Assembly: GCF_021184025.1 (NCBI RefSeq)
Contig: NZ_CP036537.1
Span: 1,302,001 to 1,366,000 of the forward strand
Reading direction: 5' to 3'
Origin: Rhodopseudomonas boonkerdii
Lineage (GTDB): Bacteria; Pseudomonadota; Alphaproteobacteria; Rhizobiales; Xanthobacteraceae
Length of the DNA: 64,000 bases
Every line of letters begins with the position of its first letter. Within the stretch, counting starts at the first letter, position 1. Below the pieces are notes generated by a model that searched no databases, was not told where the DNA came from, and worked only from the letters and a program-made list of their open reading frames with translations. The translations under genes and the position numbers were made by a program. Below, piece after piece: positions 39,147 to 48,580 of this stretch.

Positions 39147-39916
39147 GTGCTTTGCGATCGAAATCGCTCGTGAGCGACCGCGCCATCGGTGTACTTTCGC
39201 CGTTGATCCTGCTCGGTATATGGGAAATCTGCGCGCGCGCTGCGATTGTCGATGCCAGATTCTTTCCTGCTCCGTCGCTTGTGACCAGGCATCTGATCGA
39301 GATGATCGGGGCGGGCGATCTGTGGCGGCATCTCGGTGCCAGTCTCTATCGTCTTGTGATCGGCTTTTTTGTCGGCTGTGTGCCGGCGATCGCAATCGGT
39401 CTTGCGATTGGGCTGTATCGACCGATCCGCGCGGCCTTCGATCCGCTGATCTCGGCGACCTATCCGATTCCGAAGAGTTCGCTCCTGCCGCTGATCTTGC
39501 TCGTTTTCGGACTCGGCGAGAGTTCGAAGATTGCCATGGTCGCAATCGGCGTGTTCTATCCGGTGGTCATCAATACGGCGGCCGGCGTGCGACAGATTGC
39601 GCCGATCTTTCTCGACGTCGGCCGCAATTTCGGCGCCAACCAGTTTAACATGTTCCGCACGGTAGCGCTTCCTGGCGCGTTGCCGATGATCATGACCGGC
39701 GTGAAGCTCGGTGCCGGCATGGGCCTCGTGCTGATCGCCATCGCCGAGATGGTGGGAGCCAAAAGTGGCCTTGGTTACATGATCTGGAACGCCTGGGAAC
39801 TGTTCGACGTCCAGACCATGTATGTCGGTCTGTTTGTCATCGCGATCATTGGCTTCCTGCTCAATGCCGGATTCGACATGCTGGAGCGTGTGATCGTGCC
39901 GTGGCGGAAAGGCTGA
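39143..39916 (+). CDS. ABC importer permease (SsuC-like)
   Basis: A 257-residue inner-membrane permease with about six helices and the EAA-type coupling loop near KLGAGMGLVLIAIAEMVGAK. Its start overlaps the ATPase stop. It completes a three-component importer whose substrate is probably the compound degraded by the upstream hydroxylase. It converges with a minus-strand gene seven bases away. Confidence 0.92.
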   Translation: MSALRSKSLVSDRAIGVLSPLILLGIWEICARAAIVDARFFPAPSLVTRHLIEMIGAGDLWRHLGASLYRLVIGFFVGCVPAIAIGLAIGLYRPIRAAFDPLISATYPIPKSSLLPLILLVFGLGESSKIAMVAIGVFYPVVINTAAGVRQIAPIFLDVGRNFGANQFNMFRTVALPGALPMIMTGVKLGAGMGLVLIAIAEMVGAKSGLGYMIWNAWELFDVQTMYVGLFVIAIIGFLLNAGFDMLERVIVPWRKG

Positions 39917-39922
39917 GACGAA

Positions 39923-41290
39923 CTAGCGGATCGTTGTCGTCTTCAGTGCGTCGGCGATGCTGAGAATTTGCTGGCGAATATTGGTCGCCGCCGTCACCTC
40001 CCAGAACGCACCGCGCGTTGCATGCCCGATCGCGTAGAGACCCGTCTGAACCTCTCCGGCGCGATCCCTGATCCGACACGCTTCGTCAACATCTAGCCCT
40101 AGGCCGTTATTGCCCCGCTGTGCGATGCCGCTGGCGAGCATCGATCGGACGAGCGGGTTCTCGATCCGGTCGTAACGCTCTTCGGGACCGGTGCAGTTCA
40201 GGATCCAGTCGGCGGTCATCTGCATGGCGATTCCGCCACGTCGATGGATCGCGACGTCGTAGCCCGTGGGCGTTACTCGAGCATTGATGATCCGGCCAGC
40301 GAGTACGTTGAGGTTGCGCTCGCTCTGCAACCTATTCAGTGACTGTGCCACGTCCGGCGCGAGCCGGTGTCGATGCACAAGCCAGATGGCGCGGAGGTGG
40401 CGTGAGAAGCGCTCGCGCTCGGTCAGCGAAGCGCCGGTCCAGAGTCGGCCGATCTGGAGGCGGAACGTATCGACCGAGGTCTGCCATGGAATGCCGGTCG
40501 CCATCTTCTGGCGCGTATCCTTCAGCAGGGCGGCGAAGATACCGCGTGTGGTCGGCTCCGGCCAGTTCTCCAGCGGAGTGGGATCGGTCTGCGCTGGTGC
40601 ATCGATCAGCGGTAGCAATCCGCGGCGCGAGATAATGGTGATCGGCTGTTGCATGCTGCGGCGATTGAGGTCGATCACCACATCGACGGCCGTCGCGCCG
40701 GTGCCGATCACCAGCACGCGGTCATTCGGGCCTATGGGATCGAGTGCGCCGGGCGCCCAGACATCGGTGATGGAGCGCGGAGAGGTCTCGATGCCGGGAA
40801 ACGGCGACGGAGATGGATTGCCGAGGCAGAGCAAGACGATATCGAACGTCTGGCGCTCGCCGGACGAACGCGTCAGCTCATAACCGGATTGTCTGCGTTC
40901 GAGATGTTCGATCACGTCGGTATGCATGGTTGCATGGCCGCTTCCGGCAATCGCGGACAGCTGCGCTGCAATGTAGTCGCCATAGACCCATCGTGGAACG
41001 AACGAATCGGAATAGTCGCGCCAGTTCGCTTGTCCGGTGGCGCCGAGCCAATCGGCAAAGCCTTCCGTGTCTTCGGCGCCGACACCGCCCATTTTGTAGG
41101 CTGGCACATTGATGCGATGCCAAGGTGATTTCGCCGAATAAGCGAGGCCTCGGCCGAATGCGCCATGCCGGTCGAAGACCGTGATCGATTCGATTTGCTG
41201 TAGCTTCGCAAGCGCGATGGCTGTCAGGGAGCCGGCCACGCCGCCACCAACGATCGCTGCACGCCACCGCCTGGGGAAAGCTGGAGTCAT
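39923..41290 (-). CDS. FAD/NAD(P)-binding protein (YdhS-like)
   Basis: A 455-residue protein of the COG4529 type. The N-terminal FAD Rossmann motif is IVGGGVAGSLTAIALAK, and the second dinucleotide motif is VLVIGTGATAVDVVIDL near residue 195. Family members may act as NAD(P)H-dependent oxidoreductases, often with unknown substrates. It is not in an operon with the flanking genes; an orphan receiver gene lies upstream on the same strand. Confidence 0.86.
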   Translation of the reverse strand: MTPAFPRRWRAAIVGGGVAGSLTAIALAKLQQIESITVFDRHGAFGRGLAYSAKSPWHRINVPAYKMGGVGAEDTEGFADWLGATGQANWRDYSDSFVPRWVYGDYIAAQLSAIAGSGHATMHTDVIEHLERRQSGYELTRSSGERQTFDIVLLCLGNPSPSPFPGIETSPRSITDVWAPGALDPIGPNDRVLVIGTGATAVDVVIDLNRRSMQQPITIISRRGLLPLIDAPAQTDPTPLENWPEPTTRGIFAALLKDTRQKMATGIPWQTSVDTFRLQIGRLWTGASLTERERFSRHLRAIWLVHRHRLAPDVAQSLNRLQSERNLNVLAGRIINARVTPTGYDVAIHRRGGIAMQMTADWILNCTGPEERYDRIENPLVRSMLASGIAQRGNNGLGLDVDEACRIRDRAGEVQTGLYAIGHATRGAFWEVTAATNIRQQILSIADALKTTTIR

Positions 41291-41428
41291 CGGACTGGAG
41301 CGTTGCGACAGGGTGATCGGCTCGTAAACGGCGTGAAACCGTCCGATTTATTCCATGCTGCAGCAGCTCAACGCAAGCCCTTCCGCACGACCAAGCCAGG
41401 AGCGTGCGGAACGCATAATAGGCAGAGT

Positions 41429-41794
41429 TCAGTGGAGCGCTTGTTCCGCAACCCGCAGTATGTCGATCGGGCTCCAGGGTTTTGCCATGAACAATGTGCC
41501 GTCCGGCAGCCGGCGGACACGCGGGGCTCCAGAAGTAACGATGACCTTCAAGTCGGGATAACGTTGCCTTGCAAGACAAGCGAGCTCGACGCCATCCATC
41601 ATGCCTGCAAGCTCAATATCGGTAAACACCATCGAGACATTGTTGCCAGACTCTTCGAGCACGAGAATGGCGGCTTCCGCGCTTTCACATTCGATGACAT
41701 CCATTTCACTTTCTTCGAGCAAAAGGCTGACGAGCGTGCGCTGTGCCTCGTCGTTTTCGACCACCAGAGCAGTTGACCGGCGTGCATATCCCAT
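41429..41794 (-). CDS. Orphan CheY-like receiver domain protein
   Basis: A 121-residue stand-alone response regulator receiver. The phospho-acceptor is Asp59 in VFTDIEL; acidic pocket residues Glu13, Asn14 and Asp15 (VVENDE), the switch Ser in VTSGAP and Lys in MAKPW are in place. The ATG at 41794 is preferred because GGAGGT lies seven bases upstream. It has no output domain, and no histidine kinase gene lies in the window. It should act by protein-protein contact. Confidence 0.88.
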   Translation of the reverse strand: MGYARRSTALVVENDEAQRTLVSLLLEESEMDVIECESAEAAILVLEESGNNVSMVFTDIELAGMMDGVELACLARQRYPDLKVIVTSGAPRVRRLPDGTLFMAKPWSPIDILRVAEQALH

Positions 41795-41929
41795 GGGGAA
41801 ACCTCCGTGGTTGTTGATTGGAGGGCAATGCATGAATTCATCGGGAGTTCATCAATAAGGCAGAGTTCCCTGCAAACAATCTTGTTGCGAGCATGCAATC
41901 CCTGGATCAGCCACCCTTCGGCGGTTCAT

Positions 41930-42742
41930 TCAACATCGGGGATGAAGGTCCGTCACTGTTTGCATCGATTGTGGCAGCAGATAGGGCGTTCCGTCTTCTG
42001 ATCGTGCCATCGGAACTTCGATCTGGAACACGCGCCTGAGGATATCGCTGGTGATCGTCTCGTGCGGTGTTCCCTCGGCGGCGACGGCGCCGTCGCACAT
42101 GACGACGATGCGATCCGCAAAGCGGATGGCGAGATTGATATCGTGCAGCACGGCAATGACTGCGGTGCCATTGCGCGCACGCTGCTTCGATGTCTCCACC
42201 AATGCAATCTGGTGACGTAGATCGAGGCTCGACGTCGGTTCGTCAAGCATCAGCACGCCGGGGCCGGACGTCGCTTCGCCGCACGCCAATTGTACCAGGA
42301 TGCGGGCGAAATGTGCGCGCTGCTGCTCGCCGCCGGACATTGTCGGCAGTTCGCGGTGCCGGAATACATCGAGTCCGACTTCAGCGATCGCATCGTCGAT
42401 CAGGTGCTGCACCGCCGGGAGAGAGCGATTGCCAGCTCCCATGCAAATGATTTCTTCCACCGTGAAGGGAAAGCTGACCGAGACGTGCTGTGACAGCATG
42501 GCGCGATGCAAGGCAAGGTCGGCGGGAGACCATGCGTCGATGCGCCGCCCCTTCAGCGCGACGCTGCCGCGTGTGGGGCGCAGATCAGCCGACAACAGAC
42601 GCAGCAAGGTCGATTTGCCGGCGCCGTTAGGGCCGACAATGGCGACCATTTCGCCACTGCGCAGCGACAGGTCGACATGTCGGAGCAATGTCGCTTGTCC
42701 GATCGCGAGCGAGACGCCTGATGCTGTGAGGAGTTCTGTCAC
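41930..42742 (-). CDS. hmuV: Hemin ABC importer ATPase HmuV
   Basis: A 270-residue ATPase for heme uptake across the inner membrane. Walker A GPNGAGKSTLL, Q-loop MLSQHVSVSFPFTVEEI, signature MSGGEQQRAHFARIL and Walker B VLMLDEPTSSLD match HmuV. The start is GTG at 42742, overlapping the hmuU stop; an upstream opening from 42985 would run through hmuU. It is last in the hemP-hmuTUV transcript. Confidence 0.95.
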   Translation of the reverse strand: MTELLTASGVSLAIGQATLLRHVDLSLRSGEMVAIVGPNGAGKSTLLRLLSADLRPTRGSVALKGRRIDAWSPADLALHRAMLSQHVSVSFPFTVEEIICMGAGNRSLPAVQHLIDDAIAEVGLDVFRHRELPTMSGGEQQRAHFARILVQLACGEATSGPGVLMLDEPTSSLDLRHQIALVETSKQRARNGTAVIAVLHDINLAIRFADRIVVMCDGAVAAEGTPHETITSDILRRVFQIEVPMARSEDGTPYLLPQSMQTVTDLHPRC

Positions 42743-43836
42743 AGGCCGACCAATCCGCGCTGTCGTAACAGAATGAGCAGGAAAATCGGCGCACCGACTG
42801 CGGCAGTCAGAATGCCGATCGGCATCTCCGCTGGAGCGACGATCGTACGGGCCAGCGTATCGGCGCCGACCAGCATCATCGCACCAAGTGCGACCGATGC
42901 CGGCAGCAAGAGCCTGTGCCCAGGCCCGATCATCAGCCGCAGCAGATGCGGAACGACGATGCCAACGAAGCCGATGACGCCGCATACGGAGACGGCCACG
43001 CCGGTCATCGCGGAGATGACCACGATGCAGATGCGCTTGAGGCGCTCGACGTCGATGCCCGAGTGAAACGCTTCGGACTCGCCCAGGATCAGCATGTCCA
43101 AGCCGCGATGGATGAAGATCATGACGATCGAAGCGAGCGCGAAGACAGGGACGATCGTCATCGCCTTGCTCCAGGTGGCGCCACTAAGCGAACCGAGTAG
43201 CCAGAAGGTGATGTCGCGGAGCTGGCGGTCGTCGGCGACGAAGACGAGCAGGCCGATGCCGGCATTGGCGATAGCCGCGATGGCGAGCCCGGCGAGCAGG
43301 AAGATGGCGATCGAGGTGCGCCCGCTACGCGTGGCGATACGGTACAGGATCACTGTCGTCAGTAAGGAGCCGAGAAAGGCCGCAAGCGGCAACAGCATCG
43401 GCTGCAGGAACTGGATATGCACGGCGAAGCGGCTGTCGCTGATGACGATGGCGCTGGCAGCCGCGAAGGCCCCGCCGCTGGACACTCCGACCAGTGCAGG
43501 ATCGGCCAGCGGATTGCGAAACAGTCCCTGCATGATTGCGCCCGCCGCCCCGAGGATGCCGCCGATCATCGCAGCCACGGCAATGCGTGGCAGGCGGATC
43601 GACCACAGGATCAGCTGATCTCGGGCATGGAACGCATCGCCGGGGCTGGGCGCTGCAAGGCCCAGCGCTGCTGGCAGACGCGAGAATGGAATGCCGGCAG
43701 CGCCCACCGTGGTTGCGAGGATGACGGCGAGCGACAAGAACAGAATGAGGCTGCTGACGACCAGCAATGCCGACGGACGTCGGACATGACCTTTCGTTCT
43801 GACGAAAGCGCCCGGCTTGACGTTGGCGAGGCTCAT
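42739..43836 (-). CDS. hmuU: Hemin ABC importer permease HmuU
   Basis: A 365-residue FecCD-family permease with about ten helices. It has the loop GVSSGGAFAAASAIV and the C-terminal GFVGIVVPHLLRLMIGPGHR of the family. It forms the channel with HmuV and receives heme from HmuT. It starts two bases after the hmuT stop. Confidence 0.95.
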   Translation of the reverse strand: MSLANVKPGAFVRTKGHVRRPSALLVVSSLILFLSLAVILATTVGAAGIPFSRLPAALGLAAPSPGDAFHARDQLILWSIRLPRIAVAAMIGGILGAAGAIMQGLFRNPLADPALVGVSSGGAFAAASAIVISDSRFAVHIQFLQPMLLPLAAFLGSLLTTVILYRIATRSGRTSIAIFLLAGLAIAAIANAGIGLLVFVADDRQLRDITFWLLGSLSGATWSKAMTIVPVFALASIVMIFIHRGLDMLILGESEAFHSGIDVERLKRICIVVISAMTGVAVSVCGVIGFVGIVVPHLLRLMIGPGHRLLLPASVALGAMMLVGADTLARTIVAPAEMPIGILTAAVGAPIFLLILLRQRGLVGL

Positions 43837-43837
43837 T

Positions 43838-44815
43838 TCACTGGCGGCAATTGACGGTCGGCAAAGCCGGCTGGAATGCCGTTCCTACCTTCGACAGGGT
43901 CGGATCGATCTTGAGTGCCAGATCGTGCGCCGCGGAGGCAGTACGCGGGCCGAAGCCGAGCAGATAAAGGCCGTCCATGGCCACAAAGCTCTTGCTCTTG
44001 GCTGCCGGGGTCAGCGCGAAGGCGGGATTGGCAAAGATCGCGGTTGCCTGTACCGAGTCCTTGCCGCGATCCATGACGAGGATGTGATCGGGGCGGGCTG
44101 CGGCGATCGCCTCGTCGCTCATGACCTTGTAGCCGTCGAAACCATCAGCAACATTGGTGCCGCCGGCTAGTTTGATGATCTCGTTGGCGGCGGTCTTCTT
44201 CCCTGCCACCATGGCGCGGCCGTCGAGGAAGGACATCACGAACATCACCCGTGGAGGGGTCGTCACCTTGGCGCGCAGATAGCTCAGCCTGGCGAGATCG
44301 GCCTCGACGGATCTGGCGAGGCATTCGCCACGTTTTTCAAGACCGGTGACTTTTGCGACCATCCGGATTTTTTCGATCATGCCGGTCTCGGAATAGGAGT
44401 CGGGGATCACGATCAAGGGGACCTTGGCGGCATCGATAACGTCGATGGTCTCTTTCGGTCCGGCACCCGCAATCGCCAAGACCAGCTGCGGGTTGAGGCC
44501 GAGCACGCCTTCCGACGACAGCTGGCGCATATAGCCGACATTGGGTTTGTCGGTCATCGCCTCGGGCGGATAGAGGCTGGTGGTGTCGATGGCAACGATC
44601 CTGTTTTCGGCACCCAGAGCGTAAAGAATCTCGGTAATTGCGCCGCCGATCGAAACGATGCGGGTCGGATGGCCGATGGTGACGTCGCGGCCGCGGGCAT
44701 CGTGAATGACCACGTCCTCAGCCGCTGCAGCGGCAGAAAGAGCAAGGCATCCACCCAGGGCAGCGCATTGGAAAGCGCGGATGAGGGGGCGGCGGCGGCG
44801 CTGGGCGGGGGTCAT
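43838..44815 (-). CDS. hmuT: Periplasmic heme-binding protein HmuT
   Basis: A 325-residue class III binding protein. Its signal peptide runs to about residue 33 (RRRRPLIRAFQCAALGGCLA, cleavage near AAA-ED). The mature part shows DVTIGHPTRIVSIGGAITEI and GYMRQLSSEGVLGLNPQLVL, typical of heme and B12-type binding proteins. It carries heme from the outer-membrane receptor to HmuUV. Its start overlaps the hemP stop by four bases. Confidence 0.95.
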   Translation of the reverse strand: MTPAQRRRRPLIRAFQCAALGGCLALSAAAAAEDVVIHDARGRDVTIGHPTRIVSIGGAITEILYALGAENRIVAIDTTSLYPPEAMTDKPNVGYMRQLSSEGVLGLNPQLVLAIAGAGPKETIDVIDAAKVPLIVIPDSYSETGMIEKIRMVAKVTGLEKRGECLARSVEADLARLSYLRAKVTTPPRVMFVMSFLDGRAMVAGKKTAANEIIKLAGGTNVADGFDGYKVMSDEAIAAARPDHILVMDRGKDSVQATAIFANPAFALTPAAKSKSFVAMDGLYLLGFGPRTASAAHDLALKIDPTLSKVGTAFQPALPTVNCRQ

Positions 44816-45006
44816 TTGGTCAGGATCAGCTTGTTCTGGAAGGTCAGGCGCAGTCGATAGGTATCCTCGCCATGCGTGATCAACAGTTCACGCTGGTCGG
44901 CGAATAGCTCCTTGCTGTCCATCCTGTCGCCATTCACGAAGATGCTGCGCTGCGCCGGAGCTTTGATGCCAGCGGCGTTGCTGCCGTCGTGAGAACCTGT
45001 GTCCAT
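44812..45006 (-). CDS. hemP: HemP/HmuP family hemin uptake protein
   Basis: A 64-residue protein. The C-terminal core (DSKELFADQRELLITHGEDT, then YRLRLTFQNKLILTK) is the HemP signature. In Bradyrhizobium japonicum the homologue HmuP is a coactivator that works with Irr on the heme-transport promoter, and by family this copy may do the same. It is the first gene of the minus-strand hmu transcript and is divergent from hmuR across 250 bp. Confidence 0.92.
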   Translation of the reverse strand: MDTGSHDGSNAAGIKAPAQRSIFVNGDRMDSKELFADQRELLITHGEDTYRLRLTFQNKLILTK

Positions 45007-45256
45007 CGTGTCAATCTGCCCGGTCGATGAAATTCATCAGGCAGTTATAGGTTTCGGTCGCGGGCATCGCCAAGCGTTGCAGTCTATAATCAATGTAAAG
45101 AGACCGGTGGTCGGTTGACCCCTTCGTTCCGGACCCGTAATCGAAAATGGCGGTTTGGTGGCGGGGATCACCGAGTCGTGTCAAAAGCCAGCAAGCCTGC
45201 ATCATTTCGCAGCGTCAGCCAGCCAAGCATGTCCATTGTCACTTGGGGAATAGGTC
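45007..45256. promoter_or_regulatory. Divergent hemP / hmuR promoter region
   Basis: This 250-bp gap between the hemP start and hmuR start holds no gene. A TATAAT hexamer lies near 45085-45090, but no well-spaced -35 box pairs with it. I could not find a clear ICE/Irr box or Fur-type palindrome by eye. Iron-dependent control is expected from gene content, not seen directly. Confidence 0.4.
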
Positions 45257-47608
45257 ATGGCTCTCGCGGGCAGGACGAAGTGCGCCTTGTTGCTTGGCGT
45301 ATCGGTCGTAGTTTTGGGAGTGGTCAGCGCGCAGGTCGCGAGGGCGCAGGCAGTCGAAACGGTTCAAGCGGCCAAGCCGAAGAAGAAGCGGGCCGCAGCG
45401 CCACAAGCTGTTTTTCCAGAGCCGGTGCGCAACGCCAATGCTCAGATCGGCCGCCAGACCACGCAGGCGCTCGATGAAATTACGGTGACTGCCTCGAAGA
45501 GCCCCGAGCGCGCCATCGATGCGCTGGCTCCGGTCAGTGTGATGACACTCCAGCAGATCCAAGGGCGCCAGGCTTCGACGGTCGGTGCTCTCGTGTACAA
45601 CATGCCGGGCGTCTGGCTTCAGGACCGGGGCGACGAACCCTCGACCTCAATCAATATCCGCGGCCTGCAGGACTTCGGCCGCGTGGCAGTGGTTGTCGAT
45701 GGCGCGCGTCAGAATTATCAGCGCACCGGCCATTTTGCCAACGGCTCGTTCTTTCTCAATCCTGAGCTGATCGGGGGCATCGATATTACGCGCGGACCGA
45801 CCGCGAATATCTATGGTTCTGGCGCCATCGGCGGCGTTGCATCGTTCCGTACCAAGGATATTCAAGACGTTCTGCGCCCGGGCGAGACGTGGGGCGTGGA
45901 TGTCAACAGCATGTTCGGAAGCAACACCGCCCGCGCGATGAGCTCTGCTTTCGGCGGCGTGCGCATCAATCCGAACGTCGATTTCTTCGCCGGAGGCACC
46001 TATTCGACGCAAGAAAACTACCGCGACGGGAGCGGTGTCACGGTGTCCAACACAGGCAACAAGCTGTCGAGCGGCCTGGCCAAGCTGACGGTCCGACCGG
46101 CTGACGGGCATGAAGTGAAGCTCGGAACGGTCTTCCAGGAAGACCTTTACAGCGTCGGTCAGCCTGCGCGCCCGGCCGGCTTGCCAAACTCCGCGGGCGG
46201 CGCGCTGAGTACGGGTACTTCGGTCTATGCGACCAATGTCAAGAATTATACGACGACGCTGGGCTGGACCTATTCGCAGCCTGACGACAAACTGATCGAT
46301 TGGGATGCCAAGATCTATTGGAATCGTACCGAGAACGATCAGACCAAGATTTCGCATAATGGCGTGTTCAGCGCGGCGCCGACACCGTTCCCGTCGAACT
46401 GTACGCCGCTCCGCGTAGCCGGGAACAATATCACGGGGTGTATCGGGGATCAGCGCAGCTACCGCATCGATACATTTGGCTTCGACGTGCACAATACGTC
46501 GCGGTTTGAGTTCGGCGACTGGCGAAATGCCATCACTTATGGCGGCGATGGCTTCCGGGACGATGTCTCAACCGCCGATCAGAACGGCAATTCAAACGTC
46601 ACGACGCCGGGAGGTCAGCGCACGGTCACCGGTGCTTTCGTGCAGTGGAAAGGGAACTATACTTCGCTGCTCGAAGTCGTTGGCGCGTTGCGCTACGATA
46701 GCTATGAACTGTCGTCGGCCCGCAACAGCACCAGTGGCGATCGGCTGTCGCCAAAGATTACGATCGGCTTCCTGCCCACATCGATCGTCACCCCTTATCT
46801 GAGCTATGCCGAAGGCTACCGTGCGCCTTCGATCACCGAGTCGTTGATCTCTGGCGGGCATACGGCGACCAGTATCGGTGCAGGTGATACGGCGCGTTGC
46901 GCTGACGGCTCTCGTGGCTACTTCTGTTTCATTCCGAATACGGGGCTGCGACCGGAAGTCGGCAAGAACAAGGAAATCGGCATCAACCTGAAGAAGAACG
47001 ATCTGATCGTTGCCGGGGACGGCCTACGTGGCAAGTTCAACCTCTATCAGAACGACGTCGAGGACTATATCGATTACAACCTGTTCACCTGTCCTCCGGG
47101 CAGCGGCAATACCGGCCTGTGCTATCAGTATCAGAACATCACTGGTGGTGCGCGTATCCGCGGCTTCGAGGCCGAGGTGATGTATGACGCGAATTCGTGG
47201 TTCGTGGGCGTGTCCGGGAGCGCGCAAGAAGGCAAGCGCGTACAGACCGGCGTCGGCTTGCTCAATATACCGTCGCAGAAGATCACCACAACGGCGGGCG
47301 TCCGCTTGCTCGACAACACCGTGATCCTGTCGGGCATGTGGACCAACGTGAAAGCCAACACGGATCTGCCGGCCGGCACCATTCCGGCGACATCCTACAA
47401 TCTCGTCAATCTGTATGCGACGGTGCGACCGACCAAGGATATTTCGGTCCAGTTCTCGGTCGAGAATCTGTTGAACCAGTACTACCGTCCCTACGCGATC
47501 CCCGGGCCTGATCCCGGCACGGGTCTCGCACAGAACGACGTTCTGTGGGCGAGTGCCGGTTCCGGTATCGTCTTCAAGGGCGGCTTGAAGTATCACTTCG
47601 GCGGATAA
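45257..47608 (+). CDS. hmuR: TonB-dependent heme receptor HmuR
   Basis: A 783-residue outer-membrane barrel with an N-terminal plug. A signal peptide (LLLGVSVVVLGVVSAQVARA, cleavage near AQA) is followed by a Lys-rich linker, the TonB-box-like LDEITVTASK near residue 74, and the plug (PVSVMTLQQIQGRQAS, DITRGPTANIYGSGAIGG). The heme-receptor motif YAEGYRAPSITES is near residue 517, and NTGLRPEVGKNKEIGI follows. No tonB-exbBD genes are in the window, so they must lie elsewhere. A terminator-like stem follows. Confidence 0.95.
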   Translation: MALAGRTKCALLLGVSVVVLGVVSAQVARAQAVETVQAAKPKKKRAAAPQAVFPEPVRNANAQIGRQTTQALDEITVTASKSPERAIDALAPVSVMTLQQIQGRQASTVGALVYNMPGVWLQDRGDEPSTSINIRGLQDFGRVAVVVDGARQNYQRTGHFANGSFFLNPELIGGIDITRGPTANIYGSGAIGGVASFRTKDIQDVLRPGETWGVDVNSMFGSNTARAMSSAFGGVRINPNVDFFAGGTYSTQENYRDGSGVTVSNTGNKLSSGLAKLTVRPADGHEVKLGTVFQEDLYSVGQPARPAGLPNSAGGALSTGTSVYATNVKNYTTTLGWTYSQPDDKLIDWDAKIYWNRTENDQTKISHNGVFSAAPTPFPSNCTPLRVAGNNITGCIGDQRSYRIDTFGFDVHNTSRFEFGDWRNAITYGGDGFRDDVSTADQNGNSNVTTPGGQRTVTGAFVQWKGNYTSLLEVVGALRYDSYELSSARNSTSGDRLSPKITIGFLPTSIVTPYLSYAEGYRAPSITESLISGGHTATSIGAGDTARCADGSRGYFCFIPNTGLRPEVGKNKEIGINLKKNDLIVAGDGLRGKFNLYQNDVEDYIDYNLFTCPPGSGNTGLCYQYQNITGGARIRGFEAEVMYDANSWFVGVSGSAQEGKRVQTGVGLLNIPSQKITTTAGVRLLDNTVILSGMWTNVKANTDLPAGTIPATSYNLVNLYATVRPTKDISVQFSVENLLNQYYRPYAIPGPDPGTGLAQNDVLWASAGSGIVFKGGLKYHFGG

Positions 47609-47653
47609 TCGATCGGACTGATCACGGCCGTAGTGTTGTGGTCAATGCCTCCG

Positions 47654-47681
47654 AAGCCGCGTCGATGTCCCGACGCGGTTT
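47654..47681 (+). terminator. Terminator or attenuator between hmuR and the monooxygenase gene
   Basis: An 11-bp stem (AAGCCGCGTCG, loop ATGTCC, CGACGCGGTTT) followed by CTT. The T-run is short, so it may only reduce read-through from hmuR into the next gene, whose start codon is 23 bases on. Confidence 0.5.
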
Positions 47682-47703
47682 CTTCCATGACCAGGAGAAA
47701 ACC

Positions 47704-48039
47704 ATGTTTATCGCCATGAACCGCTTTCAGGTCAAAAAGGGCTCCGAGCAGGCCTTCGAACAGATCTGGGCCACCCGCGAGTCCTACCTCGGCGAGCTGC
47801 CGGGCTTCGTCGAGTTTCATCTGCTGAAGGGGCCGGCGGCCGAGGATCACACGCTGTATTCCTCACACACGGTCTGGGCCAGCAAGCCTGATTTCGAGAA
47901 TTGGACCAGGTCCGAACAGTTTCGCAAGGCGCATGCGCGTGCCGACAACAAGTCGGAAGGTGCGAGCCTCTATCTCGGTCATCCGAAGTTCGAAGGCTTC
48001 GAGGTCATTCAGACCGAGAAGAATGGCAGCGCGGCCTGA
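47704..48039 (+). CDS. ABM-domain heme-degrading monooxygenase-like protein (HmuQ/IsdG type)
   Basis: A 111-residue ferredoxin-like-fold protein, MFIAMNRFQVKKGSEQAFEQ onward with LPGFVEFHLLKGP and HTLYSSHTVWASKPDFENW. This pattern matches rhizobial HmuQ/HmuD and IsdG-like heme monooxygenases, which open the heme ring to release iron. AGGAGAAAACC precedes the start. With the next gene it would process heme delivered by HmuRTUV. Confidence 0.85.
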   Translation: MFIAMNRFQVKKGSEQAFEQIWATRESYLGELPGFVEFHLLKGPAAEDHTLYSSHTVWASKPDFENWTRSEQFRKAHARADNKSEGASLYLGHPKFEGFEVIQTEKNGSAA

Positions 48040-48071
48040 CCGTTGCGCCTCGATCGATCACGGAGCACATC

Positions 48072-48578
48072 ATGTTGAATGCCGACTTGCCTGCACTCCA
48101 GGCTTATATGGCGGAGAATCCCGGCGCCGTGATCGAGACCGTGGCCCATGAGCGCGGCGTGACGCCACGGGCGGTCATCGAGGCGTTGCCGTCCGGAATG
48201 GTGAAGCTCGGTGGCGGTGCTGACGCATTCGTTACGGTGATGCAGGACATCGCCGAATGGGGCGAGGTGACGCTGATCGTCCATACGGATGACGGCATCT
48301 TCGAAACCACTGCGCCGTTGTCGCCCGGCAAGCTCGGCCATGGCTACTACAATCTGACCGAACCGAAGGGCCTGCATGGCCATTTGCGGCATGAACGGTG
48401 TGGCGGCATTGCGTTCGTCGAGCGGCCGTTCATGGGCAAGTCATCGGCCTTCGTCGCCTTCCTGAATGTCGATGGCGGCGTGATGTTCAAGGTCTTCGTC
48501 GGCCGAGACGAAACGCGCGCGCTGAATCAGGACCAGCTCGCGCGGTTTCGTGCACTGGCGGCGCAGATCGTTGCTTGA
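48072..48578 (+). CDS. Heme utilisation cystosolic carrier HutX/HugX-like protein
   Basis: A 168-residue protein of the HutX/HuvX family. It shows AYMAENPGAVIETVAHERGV at the N-terminus, GHYNLTEPKGLHG-type residues in the middle (written GHGYYNLTEPKGLHGHL) and RPFMGKSSAFVAFLNVDGGV at the C-terminus. Family members bind heme in the cytosol and pass it to a degrading enzyme. It lies 32 bases after the monooxygenase gene and converges with a LysR gene two bases away. Confidence 0.88.
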   Translation: MLNADLPALQAYMAENPGAVIETVAHERGVTPRAVIEALPSGMVKLGGGADAFVTVMQDIAEWGEVTLIVHTDDGIFETTAPLSPGKLGHGYYNLTEPKGLHGHLRHERCGGIAFVERPFMGKSSAFVAFLNVDGGVMFKVFVGRDETRALNQDQLARFRALAAQIVA

Positions 48579-48580
48579 TC

